From Thiobacillus sp. (GTDB lineage: Bacteria > Pseudomonadota > Gammaproteobacteria > Burkholderiales > Thiobacillaceae), in assembly GCA_011391285.1 (NCBI GenBank), contig JAABQU010000122.1:1-31708 (forward strand): a stretch of 31,708 bases of DNA, in the 5' to 3' direction. Made by a program: the position numbers and the translations under genes. This document shows positions 21,584 to 30,639 of this stretch, in pieces. The notes under the pieces are model-generated. The model was not told the DNA's origin and made no database searches. It saw only the letters and a list, made by a program, of their open reading frames with translations. The stretch's first letter is position 1. Each line of letters opens with the position of its first letter.

Positions 21584-22114
21584 TTAGGGGGCGGGGGCCG
21601 CAGCCGGCGCGGCCGGGGCCGCTGCAGGTGCAGGCTTGGCGCGTGGGATCGGAGCCTTGGGGTAACCCGCCTTGTCGAGTGCCGCATGCCACTGTCCGGT
21701 TTCAAAGCCGTCGATTTTGTCGCTGCCGACCACGAGCACCGGCACACGCGACTGGCCGGTGAGCTTCTTCAGTTCGGCCTGCGCTTCGGGGCTGGCCTGC
21801 GGATCCTTGGTGCTGTATGGCACGCCGCGTTCGGCAAGCAGTTGGCGCGCCTGGTCGCAAGGCCCACCGCACGAGGTGATGTAGAGCGTGACCGGAAACT
21901 TCTCGCGCGCCGTCTTGGCGGAATAGGATTCGCCCACTTCGATGACGTTGCCCTTGAACGATTTCTGTTGGGCATTGCGGACGCTGGGCGGCGGCGGCTG
22001 GTCGCTGTACTGCATGCGGCCCTGAGCATCCTTCCATTGGTACAGCTGGGCCGCGGCAAGCGGTGTGCTTGCCACCGCGATACCCAGTGCCATCAAGAGG
22101 AATCCTGTTTTCAT
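21584..22114 (-). CDS. exported DUF4124 / glutaredoxin-like two-domain protein
   Basis: The 176-residue product has a signal peptide (ending near residue 22, AAAQ). A DUF4124 motif follows (LYQWKDAQGRMQYSDQPPPP, about 24-43). A glutaredoxin-like domain (about 74-150) begins VTLYITSCGGPCDQARQLL and contains a VPVLVVGSDKIDGF cis-Pro strand. The CGGPC motif is an unusual three-residue spacing rather than the CPYC of glutaredoxins. The C-terminus is a low-complexity Pro/Ala tail. It is presumably a periplasmic redox protein; substrate unknown. An in-frame extension to 22777 is only an antisense shadow of the M3 peptidase gene. ATG 22114 has a GGGAG site 7 bases upstream. Confidence 0.82.
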   Translation of the reverse strand: MKTGFLLMALGIAVASTPLAAAQLYQWKDAQGRMQYSDQPPPPSVRNAQQKSFKGNVIEVGESYSAKTAREKFPVTLYITSCGGPCDQARQLLAERGVPYSTKDPQASPEAQAELKKLTGQSRVPVLVVGSDKIDGFETGQWHAALDKAGYPKAPIPRAKPAPAAAPAAPAAAPAP

Positions 22115-22203
22115 GCCTTGCTCCCGAAAGACGTCATTCCTCCTTTTACGGCCATATCCGGCCCGGGCTTTACCCGCAAGGGCAGGCCGCGGCTGCGAGC
22201 CGC

Positions 22204-24261
22204 TCACGCCATGCCGTTGTGGCGCAGCAGGGCGTCGATGGTCGGCTCGCGGCCGCGGAAGGCCTTGAACGATTCGAGCGCCGGGCGGGCGCCGCCCTGG
22301 GCGAGGATCTCGCTCCAGAAACGGTGGCCGACCTCGGGATTCAGCACGCCGCCGTAGCCTTCGGCCTCGTCCTCGAACAGCGCGTAGGCATCCGCCGACA
22401 GCACCTCCGCCCACTTGTAGCTGTAATAGCCTGCCGCGTAGCCACCGGCGAAGATGTGCGAGAAGTTGTTGGGGAAACGGTTGTAGGCGGGCGGCATGAT
22501 GACGGCGACTTGCTTGCGGATTTCGTCGATCAGGTCCTGCGCCGTGCGGCTGCCATTGGGGTCGAAATCGTCGTGCAAATGCATGTCGAAGCTGGCGAAT
22601 TCGATCTGGCGCAGGGTCTGCAGGCCGGACTGGAAGTTCTTCGCCGCCAGCATCTTGTCGAACAGCGCGCGCGGCAGCGGCTCGCCGGTGTCGACGTGCG
22701 CGGTCATGTGCTTGAGCACATCCCATTCCCAGCAGAAGTTCTCCATGAACTGGCTCGGCAGCTCGACCGCATCCCACTCGACACCGTTGATGCCGGACAC
22801 GCCGAGCTCCTCGATCTGGGTGAGCAGGTGGTGCAGGCCGTGGCCGGCCTCGTGGAACAGGGTGATCACCTCGTCGTGGGTGAACAGCGCAGGTTTGCCG
22901 CCCACCGGGCCGGAGAAGTTGCAGTTGAGATAGGCCACCGGGGTCTGGATGTCGCCGCCTTTCCGGCGGCGGGTGATGACGTCATCCATCCAGGCACCGC
23001 CGCGCTTGGAGGCGCGGGCGTACAGGTCGAGGTAGAACTGGCCGACGCGCTGGCCGTGGTGATCGGAGAGCGTGTAAAACTTGACGTCCGGGTGCCACAC
23101 CGGCGCCTGGTCCTGGCGCACATGCAGGCCGTAGAGGGTCTCGATCAGCTTGAACAGGCCGGCCAGCACGCGCGGCTCGGGGAAGTATTGCTTCACCTCC
23201 TGGTCGGAGAAGCTGTAGCGAGCCACGCTCAGTTTTTCCGACACGTAGGTGTTGTCCCAGGCTTGCAGGTCGGCCATGCCCAGTTCATCGCGGGCAAAGG
23301 CTTTCAGTTCTTCGTAATCCTTTTCCGCGTAGGGGCGGGCGCGGGCGCCGAGTTCGTCGAGGAACTTCAGCACCTCGGCCGGGGTGTCGGCCATTTTGGC
23401 CGCGAGCGACACCTCGGCGTAGCTCCGGAACCCCAACAGCTCGGCGGCTTCGCGACGCAGCCTGAGGATGCCGGAGATCAGCGGGGTGTTGTCGAGCTCG
23501 GGCTTGCCGAATTCGGCGGCGCGGGTGACGTAGGCGCGGTACACCTGCTCGCGCAGGGCGCGGTTGTCGGCATACTGCATCACCGGCAGGTAGGACGGCA
23601 TGTGCAGGGTGATCTTCCAGCCGGTCTTGCCGTCGGCTTCGGCGGCGGCCTTCATCATCGCCTGCACGTCTTCCGGCAGGCCGGCCAGTTGTGCGGCATC
23701 GTCGATATAAAGCGCATATTCATTGGTGGCGTCGAGCAGGTTCTCCTCGAACTTGGCCGACAGCTGGGCCAGTTCCTCCTGCACCTGCATGAAGCGCGCC
23801 TTCTTGTCGGCCGGCAACTCGGCGCCGCCCAAGCGGAAGTCGCGCAGTTCGTTCTCCACGATCTTCTTGCGCGGGGCGGACAGTGCGGCATAGCCGGGGC
23901 TGGCCTTCAGCGCCTTGAACTTGGCGAACAGCGCTTCGTTCTGTCCCAGTTCGGCGTAGAAGATGGTGATTTTCGGCAGGTTTTCGTTGTAGACCTCGCG
24001 CAGTTCGGGCGAATCCATCACTGAATGCAGGTGCGACACCTGACCCCAGGCGCGGCCCAGCTTTTCGTTGGCGTCGTCGAGCGGGGCGACGAAGGCCTCC
24101 CACTCGGCGGGCGTGTCGGCGGCTTCCGCGCGCGCCACGGCGGCGCGTGCGTCGGCCAGCAGTCGGTCGATGGCGGGGGTGACGAATTCGGGCTTGAATT
24201 CGGCGAAGCGGGGCAGGCCGGAAAAGTCGAGCAGCGGGTTGGTGTCCATCGGGGTCGTCAT
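22204..24261 (-). CDS. prlC: M3-family oligopeptidase (oligopeptidase A type)
   Basis: This cytosolic zinc metallopeptidase degrades short peptides, including released signal peptides. The protein (685 residues, or 681 from an ATG at 24249; E. coli PrlC 680) has the zinc motif FHEAGHGLHHLL (His470, Glu471, His474) with the third ligand in NGVEWDAVELPSQFMENF. It also has the conserved DLYARASKRGGAWMDDVI and FNHFRNF-like end region. The open frame begins at 24315, but the region before 24261 is poorly family-like. No ribosome binding site clearly decides between 24261 and 24249. It is divergent from the carbonic anhydrase gene. Confidence 0.92.
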   Translation of the reverse strand: MTTPMDTNPLLDFSGLPRFAEFKPEFVTPAIDRLLADARAAVARAEAADTPAEWEAFVAPLDDANEKLGRAWGQVSHLHSVMDSPELREVYNENLPKITIFYAELGQNEALFAKFKALKASPGYAALSAPRKKIVENELRDFRLGGAELPADKKARFMQVQEELAQLSAKFEENLLDATNEYALYIDDAAQLAGLPEDVQAMMKAAAEADGKTGWKITLHMPSYLPVMQYADNRALREQVYRAYVTRAAEFGKPELDNTPLISGILRLRREAAELLGFRSYAEVSLAAKMADTPAEVLKFLDELGARARPYAEKDYEELKAFARDELGMADLQAWDNTYVSEKLSVARYSFSDQEVKQYFPEPRVLAGLFKLIETLYGLHVRQDQAPVWHPDVKFYTLSDHHGQRVGQFYLDLYARASKRGGAWMDDVITRRRKGGDIQTPVAYLNCNFSGPVGGKPALFTHDEVITLFHEAGHGLHHLLTQIEELGVSGINGVEWDAVELPSQFMENFCWEWDVLKHMTAHVDTGEPLPRALFDKMLAAKNFQSGLQTLRQIEFASFDMHLHDDFDPNGSRTAQDLIDEIRKQVAVIMPPAYNRFPNNFSHIFAGGYAAGYYSYKWAEVLSADAYALFEDEAEGYGGVLNPEVGHRFWSEILAQGGARPALESFKAFRGREPTIDALLRHNGMA

Positions 24262-24321
24262 GGCAAATCTTTCACAAAGTGGACGCAGGGGCGCGGAAAC
24301 AAAGCCGCGAGGCACAACGAT

Positions 24322-24327
24322 TATAAT
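24322..24327 (+). promoter_or_regulatory. TATAAT -10 element before the gamma-carbonic anhydrase gene
   Basis: A perfect TATAAT lies 39 bases before the ATG at 24367, in the divergent region shared with the M3 peptidase gene. The -35 hexamer at the right spacing is poor. Confidence 0.45.
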
Positions 24328-24366
24328 TTGAGCCCGGCACCCCTGCGTTTCAACCCCTCGACAACC

Positions 24367-24906
24367 ATGGCTTTAGACCCGCTTGCCCCGTATCGGGGCA
24401 TCCATCCGCAACTCGCCGCTGGCGCCTGGGTTCACCCGCACGCCACGGTGATCGGCGAAGTCAGCTTGGGCGCCGACGCCTCGGTATGGCCGGGCGCGGT
24501 GATCCGCGGCGACGTCAACTCGATCGCCATCGGCGAGGCGAGCAACATCCAGGACAACAGCGTGCTGCACGTGTCGCACAAGACGCCGGCCAACCCGGCG
24601 GGCGGGCCGCTGGTGATCGGTGCGCGCGTCACCGTCGGACATACGGTGATCCTGCATGCCTGCACCATCGAGGACGAATGCCTGATCGGCATGGGTAGCA
24701 TCATCCTCGACCGCGCGGTGATTCAGAAGCACGTGCTGCTGGGCGCCGGCTCGCTGGTGCCGGAGGGCAAGGTGCTCGAATCCGGCCACCTGTATCTGGG
24801 CCGCCCGGCCAAGCGGGTGCGCGCGCTGACCGAGGAAGAAATGGCCTATTTCAGCTATTCCGCGCAGCACTATGTCGCGCTGGCGCGGTCGTATCAAACC
24901 GTTTAA
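24367..24906 (+). CDS. gamma-class carbonic anhydrase-like protein (YrdA family)
   Basis: The 179-residue left-handed beta-helix protein shows hexapeptide repeats (VIGEVSLGADASVWPGAVIRGDVNSIAIGEASNIQ...). The metal-site histidines lie in VLHVSHK and VGHTVILHAC, followed by IGMGSIILDRAV. The shape matches YrdA/gamma-CA proteins, which may hydrate CO2; some family members show little activity. In an autotroph it would fit carbon supply next to the Calvin cycle, but that link is inferred. The frame is open upstream to 24025, but the conserved start and TATAAT box favour ATG 24367. A short gap leads to a TlpA-type gene. Confidence 0.88.
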   Translation: MALDPLAPYRGIHPQLAAGAWVHPHATVIGEVSLGADASVWPGAVIRGDVNSIAIGEASNIQDNSVLHVSHKTPANPAGGPLVIGARVTVGHTVILHACTIEDECLIGMGSIILDRAVIQKHVLLGAGSLVPEGKVLESGHLYLGRPAKRVRALTEEEMAYFSYSAQHYVALARSYQTV

Positions 24907-24921
24907 TCCTGTGGAATCCGC

Positions 24922-25416
24922 ATGAAGCTTGCCAAACCCCTACTGATTGCCGCCGCCGTGCTCGCCATCGCCGGCGCGCTGGCCTACGCCCTGATAGAGA
25001 AGCCCGGCGCGCCACCATCCTCCTTCACTACGCTGGAGGGCAAGACGCTGACCCTGGACGAATTGCGCGGCAAGGTCGTGCTGGTCAATTTCTGGGCGAC
25101 GTCGTGTCCCGGCTGCGTCAAGGAAATGCCCGACATGGTCGAGATCTACAAGCAGTACAAGGACCGCGGTTTCGAAATCATCGCGGTGGCGATGAGCTAC
25201 GACCCGCCCAACTATGTGCAAAGCTTCGTGCAGACGCGGCAACTGCCGTTTCCGGTCGCGCTCGACGTCAACGGCGAGCACGCGCGCGCCTTCGGCAATG
25301 TGCAGCTCACGCCCACTACCTTCATCATCGGCAAGGACGGCCGCATCCTCGAGCAGAAGCTGGGCGAGATCGACTTCGTCAGGCTCAAAGCCCTTCTGGA
25401 CAGGGAATTGAACTGA
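24922..25416 (+). CDS. TlpA-type membrane-anchored thioredoxin (CPGC)
   Basis: The 164-residue protein has a single N-terminal membrane anchor (about 5-24) and a periplasmic TlpA/ResA-like domain. That domain has LDELRGKVVLVNFWATSCPGCVKEMP (active site CPGC), GFEIIAVAMSYDP and the cis-Pro LTPTTFIIGKDGRI. It likely reduces disulfides in cytochrome c or other exported proteins. The active site differs from the WCPYC of a second TlpA-like protein in this window. Its stop overlaps the ATG of the small lipoprotein by one base (TGATG). Confidence 0.88.
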   Translation: MKLAKPLLIAAAVLAIAGALAYALIEKPGAPPSSFTTLEGKTLTLDELRGKVVLVNFWATSCPGCVKEMPDMVEIYKQYKDRGFEIIAVAMSYDPPNYVQSFVQTRQLPFPVALDVNGEHARAFGNVQLTPTTFIIGKDGRILEQKLGEIDFVRLKALLDRELN

Positions 25417-25670
25417 TGAAAAGGCTCGTCGCGGTGCTGCTGCTGGCCACACTGGGCGCATGCAGTTCGGGAGGCGCGGACACCGTTGTCCAGCCCGCCA
25501 ACCCGGCCAAAACGGACAAGTCCTTGCCGCCCGCTCCGCCCCCCCCGCCGATGCCGGAGGAGAGCATCGTGTGCCCGGCCGACGTCAGACTCTGTCCGGA
25601 TGGCAGCCCTGTCAGCCGCGATCCGGCCAAGGCTTGCGCATTCAAGCCCTGCCCGGGCGAAACCCGATAA
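25416..25670 (+). CDS. small Cys-rich lipoprotein
   Basis: The 84-residue product has a lipoprotein signal with lipobox LGAC (Cys at about 17) and a proline-rich linker with a run of eight or so prolines. The tail has four cysteines in CPADVRLCPDGSPVSR and ACAFKPCPG. This C-x6-C-PDGS pattern recurs in many small proteobacterial exported proteins of unknown role. It is translationally coupled to the TlpA-type thioredoxin, so it may be a disulfide client or partner (inference). Confidence 0.7.
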   Translation: MKRLVAVLLLATLGACSSGGADTVVQPANPAKTDKSLPPAPPPPPMPEESIVCPADVRLCPDGSPVSRDPAKACAFKPCPGETR

Positions 25671-25697
25671 TCAAATCACTCTGGATTTTTTACATTC

Positions 25698-27362
<1,665 letters not shown>

Positions 27363-27369
27363 GCGCGCG

Positions 27370-27825
27370 ATGATCCTGGCCAAACTGACCGAGGCTGACC
27401 GCTACGCCGCATTGCATCCGCTGTTCGCGCGCGCCTTCGAATTCCTGCGCAGCACCGATCTGGGTGCGCTGGCGCCGGGCATGCACACGATTCAGGGCGA
27501 ACAGCTGTTCGCCATCGTCGAGGACTGCGCCGGCCGCACGCGCGCCGAGGCGAAGCTGGAATGCCATCGGCGCTACATCGATATTCAGCTGGTGCTGGAA
27601 GGCGTCGACGAGATGGGCTGGAAGCCGCTGGCCGAATGCCTGGATCCGGCTACGGATCACGATGAAGCGCGCGACATCCGCTTTTTCAACGACGCGCCGG
27701 CCAGCTGGATCGCAACGCCTTCGGGATCGTTCTGTCTGTTTTTTCCGGACGATACGCACGCGCCGCTGGTGAGCGCGGGCAGGATCCGCAAGGTGGTGGT
27801 GAAGATCGCCGTGCAGCCAGAATAA
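27370..27825 (+). CDS. YhcH/YjgK/YiaL-family protein (DUF386)
   Basis: The 151-residue cupin-like protein contains LAPGMHTIQGEQLFAIVEDC, a metal-site ECHRRYIDIQLVLEGVDEMGW, FFNDAPASW and FPDDTHAPL. The family includes YhcH, implicated in sialic acid processing, and YiaL/TabA (toxin-antitoxin biofilm), often beta-galactosidase-subunit-like. No sugar genes lie nearby, so the substrate is unknown. It starts seven bases after ettA and likely shares its transcript. Confidence 0.85.
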   Translation: MILAKLTEADRYAALHPLFARAFEFLRSTDLGALAPGMHTIQGEQLFAIVEDCAGRTRAEAKLECHRRYIDIQLVLEGVDEMGWKPLAECLDPATDHDEARDIRFFNDAPASWIATPSGSFCLFFPDDTHAPLVSAGRIRKVVVKIAVQPE

Positions 27826-27831
27826 TGCGGG

Positions 27832-28041
27832 TCAGTAGTGCGGCGGAATCTCGTCGCGCGGGGCGCGCATTTCGTCAGCCGACGACTGCATGTCCTGCAG
27901 ACGCTGATGCAGCAGGCGCAATTGCTGCTGTTGCAAGTCGAGTTGTTCCTGCTGGCGGATCACGGTCTGGTTGAGCGTTTCGAGCAGGTCTTCGGCGAAG
28001 GCGAGCTTGGTTTCGAGTTCGGTGAGGCGGGATTCAGTCAT
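27832..28041 (-). CDS. slyX: SlyX-family coiled-coil protein
   Basis: This 69-residue acidic helical protein reads TELETKLAFAEDLLETLNQTV, followed by a Q/L-rich heptad run and a short tail ending PPHY. That ending is the SlyX family signature. SlyX is of unknown function (first found through phiX174 lysis suppression). It overlaps the upstream TlpA-type gene stop as ATGA (28038-28041), so the pair is probably coupled. Confidence 0.88.
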   Translation of the reverse strand: MTESRLTELETKLAFAEDLLETLNQTVIRQQEQLDLQQQQLRLLHQRLQDMQSSADEMRAPRDEIPPHY

Positions 28042-28571
28042 GGCTGTCGGGCCTGGGGAAGCAGGGGCAAAACAAGCTTTTCCAGCCGGGGATAATGCAC
28101 CTGACCGGCGATCTCGTGGCGGATGCGTCCCTCGGCGTCGACGATGAACGAGGTGGGCACGCTGGCCACGTGGCCGAAGGCTGCGGCCACCGAGGCGTTG
28201 GTCGGTGCGGCCATGAAGGCGTAGTCCTTGTCCTGCATCCAGGCGGCAATTTTTTCCGGAGTGTCATCGATGCTGATCGAAATGACCTCGAAGCCGCGGT
28301 CTCGATGCTCTCTCCAGAAGTTGTCGATCACCGGTTTCTCCTTGCGGCAATAAGGGCACCAGGTCGCCCAGAAGTTCACCAGCACGACCTTGCCCTTGAG
28401 CTCATCGCTGGTCAGCGCCCGGCCATCCGGCAAGGTCACGGCCCACGGTGGCGTAGGGCGGTTCTCCTCGCTGACGTCGGCCGGCGGACGAAACCACAGC
28501 CAGGCGATCAAACCCAGTAAAATCACGGTCAACGGACTCGGCGTCCATTTTTTCAAGGTTTGTCTATCCAT
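28038..28571 (-). CDS. TlpA-type membrane-anchored thioredoxin (CPYC)
   Basis: The 177-residue product has an N-terminal membrane anchor (about 14-27, VILLGLIAWLW) and a periplasmic thioredoxin-like domain. This contains LTSDELKGKVVLVNFWATWCPYCRKEKP (active site CPYC), GFEVISISIDDTPEKI and the cis-Pro VASVPTSFIVDAEGRI. It is probably a cytochrome c or other envelope disulfide reductase. It is distinct from the CPGC protein 2.6 kb away. No ribosome binding site is visible. Its ATG (28571-28569) overlaps the ATG of the divergent HemJ-like gene. Confidence 0.87.
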   Translation of the reverse strand: MDRQTLKKWTPSPLTVILLGLIAWLWFRPPADVSEENRPTPPWAVTLPDGRALTSDELKGKVVLVNFWATWCPYCRKEKPVIDNFWREHRDRGFEVISISIDDTPEKIAAWMQDKDYAFMAAPTNASVAAAFGHVASVPTSFIVDAEGRIRHEIAGQVHYPRLEKLVLPLLPQARQP

Positions 28572-28983
28572 GCTGTGGCTGAAATCGTTTCATATCGTGA
28601 TGGTGGTGAGCTGGTTCGCCGGTCTCTTCTATCTGCCGCGCATCTTCGTCAATCTGGCGATGGAAAAGAATGATGCCGCCTACGACCGCCTGCTGATCAT
28701 GGCAGGCAAATTGTATCGGTTCGTGTCGCCGATCATGTGGCTGACGCTGATTACGGGCTTCTGGCTGTGGTTTGCATACTGGCTCCCTACGGATAACTGG
28801 CTGTGGCTTAAGGTCGTACTGGTAGCCGGGCTGGTCGGCTATCACCATGTTTGCAGGCGCCTGCTGCGCCAGTTCGAAGTCAGACAGAATACCAAGTCGC
28901 ACGTATGGTTCCGCTGGTTCAATGAAATCCCGGTGATCGTGCTGCTGGTTGTCGTGCTGCTGGTCGTGTTGAAACCGTTTTAA
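28570..28983 (+). CDS. HemJ/CopD-family integral membrane protein
   Basis: The 137-residue protein has three or four membrane helices and begins MLWLKSFHIVMVVSWFAGLFYLPRIFVNLA. That start is the hallmark of UPF0093/HemJ, the oxygen-independent protoporphyrinogen IX oxidase of many bacteria lacking HemY/HemG. Further conserved parts are KLYRFVSPIMWLTLITGFWLWF, KVVLVAGLVGYHHVC and FNEIPVIVLLVVVLLVVLKPF. In databases many of these are called CopD-family. HemJ activity is inferred from similarity. Start 28570 matches the family and shares bases with the divergent TlpA-type start. The longer frame from 28390 is a shadow. Confidence 0.82.
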   Translation: MLWLKSFHIVMVVSWFAGLFYLPRIFVNLAMEKNDAAYDRLLIMAGKLYRFVSPIMWLTLITGFWLWFAYWLPTDNWLWLKVVLVAGLVGYHHVCRRLLRQFEVRQNTKSHVWFRWFNEIPVIVLLVVVLLVVLKPF

Positions 28984-28994
28984 GAAAGCCCCGC

Positions 28995-30239
28995 TTGAAA
29001 CCCCAGCCCCCTAAATCCCAGCCCCGCCGCACCAAAACGCCGCATCCCGTTCGCCCCGAGCGCGAGGCGCTCCCCCTTGCCAGCCATTTCGCCACCTGCC
29101 CGCGTGGGCTGGAGGTGCTGCTCGAAGCCGAACTCACGGCGGCCGGTGCGCAGGTGGTGCGCCAGGTGCCCGCCGGCGTGCTGTTCATGGCCGATGCGGC
29201 CGCCGAAATGCGCGCCAACCTCACCTCGCGCATCGCCACCCGCATCCTGCGCAAGGTTGGGTTCACCCGCTATCGCAAGGAAGAACACATCTACCGTGCC
29301 GCGCTCGACCTGCCGTGGCCGGACTGGTTCGATGTGAAGAAGACCATCGCGGTGAAGGTCGGCGCGCAGAATGCGCCGCTGAAAAGCCTCAATTTCATCA
29401 CCCTGAAGATCAAGGACGCGATCTGCGACCGTTTTCGCGAGGAAACGCGCGAACGCCCCAGCGTCGACACCGATGCGCCCGACGTGCCGGTGTATGCCTT
29501 CTTCACCCCGGATGCGGTGACCTTCTATCTCGACACCAGCGGCGAGCCGCTGTTCAAGCGCGGCTTCAAGCGCGAGGCGAGCGCGGCATCGATCAAGGAA
29601 AACCTCGCCGCCGGCCTGTTGATGCTGTCCGGCTGGGAGCCTGGCACGCCGCTTCTCGACCCGATGTGCGGCGCCGGCACCATCCTGCTGGAAGCGGCGG
29701 ACATGGCGCTGAACCGGGCACCGGGGCGCAGCCGTCACTTTGCCTTCGAACACTACCGCGACTTCGACGCGGCGCTGTGGAAGCGCATCAAGGCGGAGGC
29801 GCACGCGCAGGAAAAGCCGCTGACGCAGCTGCCGATTTTCGGCGCCGACCAGGATCGCTGGGTGCTCGACAAGGCGAAGAACAACTTGGACGCCGCGGGC
29901 TATGGCGGCGCGATCGAACTGAAAGTATCCGACGTGCTCGACCTGAAGCCGCCGACGCCGGTGGGCACGGTCGTCACCAACCCGCCCTACGGCGAGCGGC
30001 TGGGCGAGGCCGAGGATCTGGCCGAGTGGTATCCCTTGCTGGGCGACTGGCTGAAAAAGAACTTTTCCGGCTGGGGGGCGTGGATCATTTCCGGTGATCC
30101 GCTGCTGCCGAAGCTGCTTGGCCTGAAGGCCAGTCGCCGCATTCCGCTGTTCAACGGCCCGATCGAAACCCGCTTCCTGCAGTACAAACTGATTGCCGGG
30201 TCGATGCGGGATAAAAAACCTGCCGTCCCGGCCGATTGA
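28995..30239 (+). CDS. rlmL: THUMP-domain 23S rRNA guanine-N2 methyltransferase (RlmL-type)
   Basis: The 414-residue protein has a THUMP domain (about 40-150, ATCPRGLEVLLEAEL) and a Rossmann SAM methyltransferase domain. Motif I is LLDPMCGAGTILLEAADMAL, and the catalytic NPPYGERLGEAEDL starts at about residue 329. This is the RlmL-type enzyme for G2445 N2-methylation. E. coli RlmL has a fused RlmK domain, which is absent here, as in many other bacteria. The start codon is TTG at 28995 with a weak upstream site. The basic Pro/Lys-rich N-terminus (about 1-24) is variable in the family. Confidence 0.85.
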   Translation: MKPQPPKSQPRRTKTPHPVRPEREALPLASHFATCPRGLEVLLEAELTAAGAQVVRQVPAGVLFMADAAAEMRANLTSRIATRILRKVGFTRYRKEEHIYRAALDLPWPDWFDVKKTIAVKVGAQNAPLKSLNFITLKIKDAICDRFREETRERPSVDTDAPDVPVYAFFTPDAVTFYLDTSGEPLFKRGFKREASAASIKENLAAGLLMLSGWEPGTPLLDPMCGAGTILLEAADMALNRAPGRSRHFAFEHYRDFDAALWKRIKAEAHAQEKPLTQLPIFGADQDRWVLDKAKNNLDAAGYGGAIELKVSDVLDLKPPTPVGTVVTNPPYGERLGEAEDLAEWYPLLGDWLKKNFSGWGAWIISGDPLLPKLLGLKASRRIPLFNGPIETRFLQYKLIAGSMRDKKPAVPAD

Positions 30240-30298
30240 GCGGAACCCCGGCGCGGCGCGCGCGTCTGTCCTGAATCCTCCCTGACGAGAGCCTCACC

Positions 30299-30568
30299 AT
30301 GATCACCGCATCGATCCGTCTCACCGGCACCCTCAACGATGGCGCCGAGGTATACCGCAGTTATTACCTAGTGGCCGACTTTGGTGCGTCGGGTAGCGGC
30401 AAGTCATCGATCATCCCGATGTCGATGGGTGCGCCGATGCCGGACGACGAGCATCTGGCGGTGAAGTACGGCGGCGAGGAAGCCGCCCTGAAAGCGGCGG
30501 CCGAAGCGATCAAGGCCTTGCCGGGCAATCACGGGCTGGAGGTCAAGGTGGTGATCAATCCCGAATAA
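30299..30568 (+). CDS. unrecognised 89-residue protein
   Basis: I do not recognise this family. The protein starts MITASIRLTGTLNDGAEVYRSYYLVADFGASG, with beta-strand-like segments, then a loop GSGKSSIIPMSMGAPMPDD and a helical Ala-rich stretch (EEAALKAAAEAIKALPG), ending VKVVINPE. It contains GASGSGKS, a perfect P-loop string (residues 29-36), but there is no room for an NTPase fold and no Walker B. No signal peptide or membrane helix. Codon use is like the neighbours. A strong terminator follows, so it may be the last gene of a small transcript. I see no hint of function. Confidence 0.65.
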   Translation: MITASIRLTGTLNDGAEVYRSYYLVADFGASGSGKSSIIPMSMGAPMPDDEHLAVKYGGEEAALKAAAEAIKALPGNHGLEVKVVINPE

Positions 30569-30592
30569 AGGCGGGCGTTTTCCAAGCGGAAA

Positions 30593-30629
30593 CAATGAAA
30601 ACGGGGCGCCAGGCGCCCCATTTTCATTG
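30593..30629. terminator. bidirectional rho-independent terminator
   Basis: The long inverted repeat CAATGAAAA...GGGGCGCC (30593-30610) pairs with GGCGCCCC...TTTTCATTG (30612-30629) around a single A, with one mismatch. Runs of A and T flank the GC stem, so it ends transcription from the orphan gene on the plus strand and from pilU on the minus strand. Confidence 0.85.
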
Positions 30630-30639
30630 CCGGAAGGCA

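Noticed and set aside
22063..24024. A 653-residue plus-strand frame opposite the M3 peptidase gene
   Set aside because: It is antisense to a gene with an intact zinc motif and has no family features.
30385..30408. Walker A motif in the 89-residue protein as evidence of an ATPase
   Set aside because: A single short motif without Walker B or a P-loop fold length is weak. I list it as an observation, not a function.
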